This document shows, in pieces, positions 35,801 to 45,299 of a DNA stretch of 64,000 bases. Source of the DNA: Rutidosis leptorrhynchoides (Eukaryota; Streptophyta; Magnoliopsida; Asterales; Asteraceae). Location: assembly GCF_046630445.1 (NCBI RefSeq), contig NC_092338.1:16096001-16160000 (forward strand), read 5' to 3'. Numbering within the stretch: position 1 is the stretch's first letter; every line of letters starts with the position of its first letter. The notes beneath the pieces were generated by a model. The model was not told where the DNA came from, ran no database searches, and worked only from the letters and a program-made list of their open reading frames with translations. A program made the translations under genes and the position numbers.

Positions 35801-36188
35801 ACATAGTGTATCAATATCTTAATATGATTCATATGTATTTAGTAAGACGTTATAACGATAATCGTTATATATATCGTTTCGAGTTTTTTAATTCAATAAA
35901 CTCAATTTTATGTATATAACTCATTGTTAAAATACCTAATGAGATACTTACTTATCATAATATCATGTTAACTATATATATAATCATATATATGTCATCA
36001 AATAGTTTTTACAAGTTTTAACGTTTGTGAATCACCGGTCAACTTGGGTGGTTAATTGTCTATATGAAACCTATTTAAATTAATCAAGTCTTAACAAGTT
36101 TGATTGCTTATCATGTTGAAAACACTTAATCATGTAAATAACAATTTCATTTAATATATATAAACATGGAAAAGTTCGGGTCACTACA
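32754..36188 (-). repeat. Solo LTR of the Tekay-type family
   Basis: Length 3435 bp, flanked by 5-bp duplications CGTAT (32749-32753 and 36189-36193). On the minus strand it starts TGTAGTGACCCGAAC and ends GGGACATTTCA, as in the LTRs of the element at 45300-58817. No internal region remains, as expected after recombination between two LTRs. It is more diverged from those LTRs than they are from each other, so it is older. Confidence 0.88.
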
Positions 36189-36569
36189 CGTATCTTTCCG
36201 CTCGCCGCGAGTTAAATTTTTTCGACATCAGCGCCAGACTTGAAATAATTTTATGAACAAAACGAAAATAAGCACGTTCGAAATGGACATTTTTTAAAAA
36301 ACGCTAAACAAAACGACAACCAGTATCTTCCTGCTCGCCGCGAGTTAAATTTTTCGACAGCACCATTAAACTCGAAATAATTTTATCAACAAAACGAAAC
36401 TAACTACGTTCGAACCAGAATTTTTTTTAAAAATACTAAAGACGACAACACCTACAACGGCGCTTACTAAATGGGCCGTTTTTCCTTCTGTAAATACATA
36501 AAGCTATGTTAAATATGAATATGCAGTTCGCAAACCCCCGCCGCTTCGTGCGGGCCGGATCCGGACTAG

Positions 36570-37276
36570 TATATACTAACCCCCGTGGGGTTTTTGGTCG
36601 TTCCCTCAAAGGAAAAACGACAACAGTTCTCAACTCCTTTTTTACACTTGCATTTTTCATTTCCCCCCTCAACTATAACCAACTTACAAAAATAACACCA
36701 AACTTCAGGGGGTAAAACGTAAATTCTCTCAATTAAAATAAAAACTCCACTCAAACACTTCGACAGCCCGTATCTTCCTACTCGCTCCGAGTTAAATTTC
36801 ACCGACCACACCGTTAAACTCGAAATATTTTTATGAACAAAACGAAACTAACTACATTCGAAACGAACACTTTTTAAAAAACGCTAAATACAACGACAAC
36901 CCGTATCTTCCCGCTCGCCGCGAGTTAAATTTTTTCGACATCAGCGTCATACTCGAAATAATTTTATGAACAAAACGAAAAAAAGTCCGTTCGAAACGGA
37001 CACTTTTTAAAAAATGCTAAACACATCCCGTATCTTCCTCCTCGCCGCGAGAATTTTTTTTTTTTTGACATCACAGCTAGACTCGAAATAATTTTATAAA
37101 CAAAACGAAACTAACTACGTTCGAACCAGACAGATTTTAAAAAACACTAAAGACGACACCTACAACGGCGCTTAACACATGACCAGTTTTCCCTTATGTA
37201 AATACATAAAACTACGTTAAATATGAATACGCATGCCGAAAGCCCCGCCGCATTTCGCGGGCTTGACCCGGACTAG
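36570..37276 (+). mobile_element. Second Helitron-like element, abutting the first
   Basis: Starts at TATATACTAACCCCC directly after the CTAG end of the first copy and ends with hairpin CCCGC...GCGGG, then GGACTAG (37270-37276) followed by T. The interior has the same GTATCTTCC...CGAGTTAAATTT units (three copies here, near 36768, 36901 and 37027). It is 0.7 kb and non-coding. Confidence 0.65.
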
Positions 37277-37585
37277 TTATTAATAATATTGATAGTTATT
37301 AATAATATTGAGAGTAATAATTTTAATAAAGATTAATGTTATCTCTTAATTTTATCCTCAAAATTATCATCCTAATAAATAAGATAAATAGCACATGACT
37401 TTGGTACTAATCATGGAAGAGAAAAATTGATACATGACACATGTCAAATATTGAATCTGTTAAGAGTTTATGTTAAGAAATTTATATTATATTTCTGCCT
37501 AAATTTCGTTTAGTCTTTATATTTCTAACAAGTTCCTTAAGTTTCGTACACCTAAAGATAATAAATAATTTGACATATTTATTGA

Positions 37586-37705
37586 GGGGGATGATTCTCA
37601 CACACACTTTTTTGATCCTCACACACCTATTTTAACCTTTTACTCTTCTAATAATAATCAATTGGTGTGTGAGGATCAAAAAAGTGTGTGTGAGAATCAT
37701 CCCCC
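37586..37705. mobile_element. Fold-back Mutator-type MITE
   Basis: A 120-bp palindromic element with 42-bp perfect or near-perfect inverted arms (37586-37627 and 37664-37705), starting GGGGGATGATTCTCACACAC. It is flanked by a 9-bp direct repeat ATTTATTGA (37577-37585 and 37706-37714), a size typical of Mutator-like elements. Confidence 0.85.
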
Positions 37706-37714
37706 ATTTATTGA

Positions 37715-38376
37715 TCTTTGGTCAACTAGCTGCCCACCTTTTTCTACCTACATTCAAGATATTTGAACATGTAGAAAATTTGAAATTTGGTCAACATACA
37801 TTTCCTTAAATATAATAATACACAATCGTCCTAATTGTTTAATAGTGACGGAGCCTAATGCATGCGCAACTTTACATACAATCAGAACTCGATATACATG
37901 TGAATGTGTGTTCAATCTCCATCCCTATATTATTATTCCTTTAATTACATGTTAGGTGATTTATACTCCGTATATCTCAAATAGGCCGTAAAACTAGTTG
38001 GCAAAAACCATGAAACACACGATTCACTTTTATACGTAGTCTTTATAATAATACTAAGTTCAAAATATATACCCAAATCATACTAAATGTTATGTATATT
38101 TTACATAACCAGATTAACATCAATATGGTCAAAGTTTGGCAAAAGTTGGTCAAAGATCAAACACAAATTGAGAAGCTATCCTATTCTTCAATTTGGAATT
38201 GCATGGTGACAAGATCTACATTATACTACCTAGTTTGAATATGCCCATTCCTTAATTTCCCCAACTTTCTATTCTGTCTTTTTTCAATTTTAATTTCCAA
38301 TAAAATAAAATTGAGTTCCACTTCAACTAAACCCTATAAAATCATATATTTACACACCGCCCCCTCTACTTCTATA
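37715..38376. other. Region downstream of the NAC gene
   Basis: AT-rich sequence that includes the 3' UTR of the minus-strand NAC gene; no repeat or gene was recognised. Confidence 0.4.
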
Positions 38377-39594
38377 TCATTGTGTGAAACCCAAACTCCC
38401 TTGTTGAGTCGGGTACCGGATACCAAACGGGTCAACTGTGTTCGAGACCCTCTGGCTCAATTCAAACGGGTTCAAATTTGAGTGTGAATAACCCGTGTGA
38501 TTGTCCCGTTGGCTTCTAATTACACTTTGTACTTCATCTTCTATTATTGATCTTCCAAATTTTTGGTCCATATTATACATTGGGGCAATTGATGGTGCAA
38601 CATTCATGTTGATGGTGGTTGTGTTGAGTTGTGATGAAGCTTGAATATCATTAACGGGTTCGGGCTGCCCGAATGCAGCTATGCTGGCCCAATCATAATT
38701 GCCCGAATCATATTTTTGTAAATTTAGCTTTTGATCTTCTTGTTGGAAGGCCTTGATGGAATTAACCCTTGGTAAGTTAAAGAATTTGTCTTCGATTTCA
38801 GGTAGTGATTCAAGAACTTCATCGAATTGAGACGAACATGATGATGATGAACCGTGGCTTTGTTCAGTTGTTTGAGTTCCAGAAATTGCTTTTTGTGCAC
38901 TTGAATTTTTCTTATAAATCCTACATAGCACCCATTCATCCAACTGCACCAAATCAAAAACCCATATTAGATTTTAGCCATTAAAATATTAATATCTTAT
39001 ACGGAGTAATAATGAGTTTATTATTGGAAGAGTGACATACCCTTGAGCTACCATTTTTCCTTTGGGGCTCCGATAACCTGTATTCATGCATGATCCAATT
39101 AGTTTTATTTCCTTTTGGAGCTTTACCAACATAAAAAACCAAAGCTTTCTTAATCCCCACCCTTCTTCCACCGGTGGTGATCACCTTATCAGTTCCAGTA
39201 GCTTTCCAATAACCCGACCCGGCCACTCTATTGGGTCGAGACCCATTTGGATACTTCCGATCTCTAGGACTAAAAAAGTACCATTCTTTATCACCAAACA
39301 TGGCCTTACCTATAAAAAAAAAAGATTACACCATTAGTCAGCTTACAAAAAACCCATAAAAACCCAAAAAGATATTTTAATAAAAGAAACAAAAAAATAC
39401 TTACTTGGTAGCTCCCACGGATCAAACTTGTACAAATCAATATCAGCAATTATTTGTAAGGAAAAATCATGTCCAGCAACTTTCCGGCAAAGGTATTGCA
39501 CCAATAGTTCCTCGTCGGTCGGGTAGAACCGGAAACCCGGTGGTAAACTAAGTTGAGTCATCGGGTCAGTCACCGGTAAACCCATATTTGTCAC
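38377..39594 (-). CDS. NAC transcription factor of the stress (ANAC019/055/072, RD26-like) group, 3 exons
   Basis: Minus-strand exons 39405-39594, 39041-39309 and 38377-38943 join at GT-AG borders to give 341 residues (338 if the third-codon-later [11 protein letters not shown], is used, which fits relatives better). The NAC domain covers residues ~12-165 with subdomains [82 protein letters not shown] and [12 protein letters not shown]. Intron positions are the conserved NAC ones. The C-terminal half is Ser/Gln/Asn-rich with acidic patches ([13 protein letters not shown]), as in activation domains. Relatives are nuclear activators induced by drought, ABA, jasmonate and senescence. No defect is seen. 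Sub-group assignment is from remembered sequence, not a tree. Confidence 0.9.
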
Positions 39595-39703
39595 GTTTGT
39601 TTAGAGAAAAACGATTTTTTTTTTTTTTATGTATTTAAAGAACGAAATTTCTGAAAATCTAATGAATTTCTTTTTTCTTTCAAGAAATGAGAAATAAGAT
39701 GGG

Positions 39704-39711
39704 TATTTATA
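39704..39711 (-). promoter_or_regulatory. TATA box of the NAC gene
   Basis: On the minus strand CCCTATAAATACCC lies about 110 bases upstream of the NAC start codon. Confidence 0.65.
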
Positions 39712-39800
39712 GGGTCAGAAAATATGATTATTTATTAATATATAAGTACGGTCTCCTTTTCTTACAGTGATTATTGGTGGGGTAAAATATGGTTTAGAAG

Positions 39801-39810
39801 TTGACACGTG
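39801..39810 (-). promoter_or_regulatory. G-box/ABRE-like element with adjoining W-box core upstream of the NAC gene
   Basis: GACACGTGC contains the palindromic CACGTG, an ABRE/G-box core bound by bZIP and bHLH factors; TTGAC (W-box core, read on the plus strand) overlaps its edge. It is about 95 bases upstream of the TATA box, consistent with the ABA-responsive behaviour of this NAC group. Confidence 0.5.
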
Positions 39811-40039
39811 CTTTTAAGCATCAATAGTCCAACCTTATCTGAAGATAAAAAATAAAGGTGCAAGTGCATGAATGTATTTTTTCGGAGATGTAATAAGACA
39901 AAATAGAAAGTAGTGAGTCATTTGGTGAGTAAAGATCAAGACCGTACACGTATATGAATTCTAGAATACTAAGTAGACCGCTAGTGATGATACCATAAGA
40001 CGACAAAACCCCTACTTTAACTCTCGTAGTCGCGTGACA

Positions 40040-40548
40040 AGAAGTCGAAATTATAAGATCACCCTCAGTCACGACATACTTTTTCTACTATTAACCGTCA
40101 TGTTAACGTCATATCATGATTTTCTCATTAAGACTTCTTCATCAAAACTTCCTCATTGAGACTTGCTTATCAGGAATAATTCATTATTAATCATTTTCAA
40201 TCAACATATATATTTCGTTACCTTTTTTTATTATATTTATTAAATTCTATAAAATAAATAACTACAAAATTATTTAAACTAAAATACTTCCAATAATAAA
40301 AATAACATTACATTTTAAATAAACATAAATAAAACATACAATTTACAATAATATATGAAAATACGACACAATGTCTAAAGAACAAATACCCATGTTTACT
40401 TGTTTATTCGCTACTTTATTGATTCTTTCAATTTTAGTTTTGAATTTTGATTTGTATTTGTTTTTTGAGTGATATTTTGTTGTTGAATGTGTAAAATGAG
40501 AGAGTAGAAATGTATTGAGCTTGTGTGTTAAAATTGTATGAAATGTGG

Positions 40549-40640
<92 letters not shown>

Positions 40641-40880
40641 ATATAGAGTAAATAAATGGAAAAAATGTGACTAGTCGTTAACCTTTTTCTTTATTGTATT
40701 CATTTTTTCCATTTTGCAACGTCTGAAATGGCTATTTTTGTTTTACACCATCATCCTGAAATGTGTTGAAACAAGACAAAATGTAGGGCGTACTTCGAGA
40801 GAACGGCGTGAATGCCATAGGCGTATTTGAGGAGGGTGAGCTGGGCGGTGAGGACGATGGTATCGTTGGGATCGTTCTAA
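40040..40880. other. AT-rich stretch with a long (AT)n run; possible MITE remnant
   Basis: (AT)n at 40550-40628 is about 39 units. The flanks resemble loosely the region upstream of ORF1 in the Harbinger-type element at 19517-21383, but no convincing ends were found. Confidence 0.35.
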
Positions 40881-40882
40881 GA

Positions 40883-41318
40883 GAATAGATGTTAATGTGT
40901 GTATGTTTTTCTGCAATATTTATTCTCTATAATATGTTTGTGAAGAAAAGAAAAATAATATGGTGTAGGAATTAAGTTGTAAATGTTATATTACAAAGTA
41001 GGTATTGTTTGTTGATCTGCAATGCATACATATGGATGGCATAAATAGCTGATTACCCTAACAAGTACAAGTGGTCTGAGCCTAATAACCAAAACATATG
41101 GACTATCATAAATCTATAGGCTAACATCCCTCGCAGTTGGAACGACAGTACTCTGGACCCTCAAACTCGATCTGAACTCGTCAAATAGTGCAAACGAAAG
41201 ACCTTTGCTGAAGATGTGTGCAAACTGATATTTGGAAGGGACATGTAAAATGTGAACCTGACCCTGAGCAACAAGGTCGTGAACAAAGTGAATATCAATC
41301 TCAAAGTGTTTTGTCCGT
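40883..41318 (-). mobile_element. Ty1/copia remnant, 3' part (RNase H end plus probable LTR)
   Basis: A fossil. On the minus strand, 41117-41318 encodes the end of a copia RNase H region (DQRTKHFEIDIHFVHDLV and a later ADIF-type block), followed by a short AT-rich, LTR-like stretch to about 40883 (start near TGATAGTCCATATG). The preceding part of the same element lies at 59284-59486, separated by the insertion of the element at 41319-59283. It is broken and old. Confidence 0.75.
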
Positions 41319-42228
41319 TGATCAAACCAAAATCGATTGGTATGAATGGATTTCGGATTTGAGTGCTCGATTTGGGAAAAAGAGTGAGTCAATTGTTTTA
41401 ACTCCAATAACTGTGCAAACCCCGATTTAGAATCTGGATTCCAATGTCGTAAAACAATCGATTAGATTAACCTTATTCGATCGGAATAGAACAAGTTAAT
41501 ATCTAAAAGTGAGGATTAATTCCGGTGATGGTCGGAGCATCGATCGGAATAGAGTTAATGACTGGAGTAATGCTACCGTAGTTAATTTGGGCAGAGCAAC
41601 ATTAATGCATCCTGTGTTTTTTTTTTTTTTTTTTGAATAAATGATCTTGTTAGTGTATTTATAGATGTTGTGAGGGAATGATGACGTGACACATGTCCCT
41701 TTCATGGTTGTAACAAACTTTGCCAATCCCGAGGGGTGACGTGGCACCTGTCCTTTTCATGGGAATAATCGAGCAGATCCTAACAAACTTTCCTACTCCC
41801 GGGATAAAGTGTTTGTTCCGGGACAACGCACTTTCTCCGGGACGGCGTGCTTGTCCCGGGAAGGTGTCTTTATGTCGGGTTGGGATACTGAGCCGGGAAG
41901 TGGTGACGGTACCAGCAGTATGTCGGTTCTGGCTAAGGTATCACAGAGCTCTCAGTCTAGTTGGGAAGGTTCCGCTTTCTATTTACTCAAGTGTTTCTTC
42001 ACGGTTACAAACATCATGACTGGCTACATGATGCCGGTTATGTGTATGTCATCCGGGCTGGGTTTTTGTATGATGTTCCCGACTAGCCGTTCGTCCGGCA
42101 TGGTAAAGTTGCTAAGATGATGCCAGAAGATTGTTGGGAAAAGGCCCTTCTTCCGGGACGGACAGTGCCGGGTAAGATATTAGTCGGGATGCTTATTTGT
42201 TTTGAGACGAATCATTATGCGTATCATA
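41319..42228 (+). repeat. 5' LTR of the Transposase_28-type element
   Basis: Direct repeat partner of 44792-45299 plus 58823-59283. It has a T run near 41620-41636 and a stretch of CCGGGA-type motifs (41808-41900). The right edge is approximate. Confidence 0.7.
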
Positions 42229-42540
42229 AGTCCCCCCAGTTTGGTGATGTTGGCTGGGACAGCTGCGTCGCCAAACTTAAGGTAACATGACCCACGCGCG
42301 TGATTTGACATGCAATTAATGCGCGTTGCATGCTGTCTTAATCATAGTAAAGTGCTTCTCGTGCTTCGATGCATCTTTTTGAGTTTGTGGGACCCGCATA
42401 GGGTTTTTGCCTATATAAACGACCATTTATCTTCATTCAAGTTTTTCAACCTTCGATAGTCTTCATTTTGCATAACACAGAGAAATAATATTCTTATCTT
42501 CTTCGATTAGAATCTTTCTTTATTTTCTTCTTCGTTCAAT

Positions 42541-44632
42541 ATGCCTCCCAGACCTGCTAATATTCTTCATGACGTATTACATGCGCCTAGCAACGTCGAT
42601 CAAGCCTATCTTGATAGGATTGATTATATATGCCCTCGATTACGAGAGTTGGGGCTGGTGATACCCAGATCGCAACATCGTGCGTGTGGGCCCCTACCAA
42701 ATCATTGTGCTATTTATTTGAGACCTTTCGAGGTGTCAAATATTAGGTATCCATTTACGCGTTTCTTCATGAAGGTTCTTAACTTTTACCATCTCAGCAT
42801 TACACGTTTGCATCCCAACGGTGTTCGTTCAATTGTTTTGTTTGAAATGTATTTCAATGGTTTGGGGATGGTTTTGAGCCTGAATATATTCAGAAGTATA
42901 TTTCGACTGACGTCATACCGTAGAGGGTGGTATACATTTACCGACGAGATTGATTTTCTTGGGGAGCCGCCGGTGGTTGCAGATAATTGGGTGCCATCGT
43001 TTGTTTTTGTGAAGTGCACTGATTTTTCGATGAGGGGTAAACAGTCTTATCTGTTAAGGTCCATGACTGTACGAGAACCGAGACAGCTATCATAGCTGGG
43101 CGAGAATATGGTGGATCAATTGAGGGGCCTGAAAATCCCTCAAAGGATATATAACGAGAACGTTTTGGTGATGGAAAACGTTAGCAACAATTGGAGGCAT
43201 TCTGACAGGATCCCCGTTGCTCGTAGAGGTGGAAGAGGTACGTACGCATGCAATTTTCTTTATTCTTTTTTTTTTACATAGTCATCATTTATGGAATGAC
43301 GTTTTATGATCTATGCAGAGTTAACCGTATCGGAGGTTCTGAGGGCAACGAGCCTGGATGGCATAGTTTTTACCGACAAGGTGGTGAAGGGTATGCCTCC
43401 GGCGTCTTCCAGCCGTCATAGGGCGCCACCTCCTGAAGACTTAGAGTCTTCTAATGGGGGCTCTTTAGAGGGTGGGCTGATCCGTCGTACCAGGCGTCGG
43501 ATTGAGCCGTCTGCAGCAGCTGAAGGTATGCCTTTGACTCATGCTTACTTTTGCTTATCTAATGATATCTTGTGCTGACGACGTTGTTTTCTTTCGTGTA
43601 TGCGTAGGTAATGCTGGTGTGACTTCTGCGGGGATGCAGGCATCTGCCCCAGTGGTTCCGTTATTAGAGGAGGCTGCTCCCCGGGAGAGACTTGAGCCGG
43701 TTGTGGGGGGAGTCGGGTGGCTGTGGAAGAGCCGGTAACTAAAAAGGAGTCGGTTCAAGGGCACCGTCCCGGCAAAGAACCTGCTGTGGAGGTCTCGGAT
43801 GCTCGCCCTCGGCTGACAACAAATGCTGGGCAGAATGTTTATGTCCTACCGATTGTAATGTCGAACCATTCTGTGATCTTTTACACTATGATGCTTCAGA
43901 CTACCCGGTTTATAGGGAGTATCTGGACTTCATAACTTTTCTGGCCCTAAAAGAGGCGTTGGCCGCTCTTTCTGCCACCCAGGCTCAGCGCTTGCGCTCT
44001 CATTTTACTGTGTTTGCCCAACATCTTGCGGTGGATGAATTAAACCGGAGCGAGGCTGATACTCGTTGCATTCACGAGCATTGTGTTATGTTTGAGAATG
44101 ACAACCGTCGCGTGGCGGAATTGTCAGGGACGATTACTCGCCTTGAGAGAGAGCTGGCGTCGGCAAAGGAGACCTTGGAGGCCACCCGGGACGAGTTACG
44201 TGTTTCCCGGGATGCTCAGGAAGCGTTGAAGGCGTCACTTGCCAGGGAACAGGCGAATGTCGCCCTTCTTTCTGATGACAATAAGAAGTTATCAGAGAAG
44301 GTTTCGGCAACGTTGGGTAAACTTACCCACCTTCAACATGGTATACATGTGCTTTTTTCCCGTCTTTTGAAGTCACCTATTGTGCACTAACCGTTTAATG
44401 CCTTTATTGAGGCTATCAAGAAGCTGACCACATTTGAGGTCTTGAAGGCAGTGCAGTGCTTCTTGCCACCTGGTAGCGCGGCTCAAAGAGTGAGGGTGGA
44501 TTTAAGCGCTACCTGTGTCCAAGACTGCCAGCGAGCGCATGAGGCTCTCGTCCAGATTAGTTTTGAAGAGTTAGACAAAATCTGTAGGGACGAGAACTCA
44601 TCCGTAGAGGATATTGTAAACTACCAACTGTA
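42541..44632 (+). pseudogene. Transposase_28-like / coiled-coil coding region of the LTR element
   Basis: The first part (42541-43095) encodes a globular domain resembling the plant 'putative gypsy type transposon' family (Transposase_28): YPFTRFFMKVLNFYHLSITR, HPNGVRSIVLFEMYF, then a W-rich end. Later parts hold a Ser/Pro/Arg-rich linker and a long coiled coil (about 43960-44340: RLERELASAKETLEATRDELR). Two or more intron-like gaps with splice-type borders are visible, as is usual in annotated members. What the protein does is not known; it probably serves as the gag-like product. It is broken in a few places. Confidence 0.6.
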
Positions 44633-44759
44633 GAGATGTGCACTCGGTTGTGTTTTGTTTTATTAATGTGATGTGTTTATATTTTGTTGCGTATTATGTA
44701 TAAACTAGTTTATATTGCGTTAAGTTGCATGTGATTTGTTCCAGGACAGCGCACTTTCT

Positions 44760-44780
44760 CCGTGGGTTCGAGTCCCACGG
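44760..44780. other. tRNA T-arm-like hairpin just before the 3' LTR
   Basis: CCGTGGG and CCCACGG form a perfect 7-bp stem around the loop TTCGAGT, the form of a tRNA T-arm, followed by ATAGTGCCA. It lies 11 bases before the 3' LTR and directly after a scrap that resembles part of the LTR (compare 44741-44760 with 41814-41839). There is no rest of a tRNA. Confidence 0.6.
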
Positions 44781-45299
44781 ATAGTGCCATTTGATCAAAC
44801 CAAAATCGATTGGTATGAATAGATTTTGGATTTTAGTGCTCGATTTGGGAAAAAGAGTGAGTCGATTGTTTTAACTCCAATAACTGTGCAAACCCCGATT
44901 TAGAATCTGGATTCCAAGGGCGTAAAACAATCGATTAGATTAACCTTATTCGATCAGAATAGAACAAGTTAATATCTAAAAGTGAGGATTAATTCCTGTG
45001 ATGGTCGGAGCATCGATCGGAATAGAGTTAATGACTGGAGTAATGCTACCGTAGTTAATTTGGGCATAGTAACATTAATGCATCCAGTGTGTTTTTTTTT
45101 TTTTTGAATAAATGATCTTGTTAGCGTATTTATAGATGTTGTGAGGGAATGATAACGTGACACGTGTCCCTTTCATGGTTGTAACAAACTTTGCCAATCC
45201 CGAGGGGTGACGTGGCACCTGTCCTTTTCATGAGAATAATCGAGCAGATCCTAACAAATTTCCTTGATTCGTGGGTTGACGTGGCATGCAACTTGTTTG

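Larger units (their letters stand above)
31949..36569 (+). mobile_element. Helitron-like element (first of two), interrupted by a solo LTR
   Basis: The 3' end has the Helitron form: a short GC hairpin (CCCGC...GCGGG, 36537-36555), then about 10 bases, then CTAG (36566-36569) followed by T. The interior repeats a unit containing CCCGTATCTTCCTCCTCGCC and GAGTTAAATTT. No Rep/helicase is present. Without the solo LTR (3.4 kb) and a 437-bp tandem duplication it is about 0.75 kb, close to the second copy. The 5' end (TATATATTAATACC) is placed only by likeness to the second copy. Confidence 0.65.

Noticed and set aside
42786-43019. Minus-strand 77-residue frame
   Set aside because: Shadow of the Transposase_28-like coding region on the other strand.
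44755-44790. A tRNA gene
   Set aside because: Only a T-arm-like hairpin and a 3' end are present; no D-arm or anticodon arm fits upstream.
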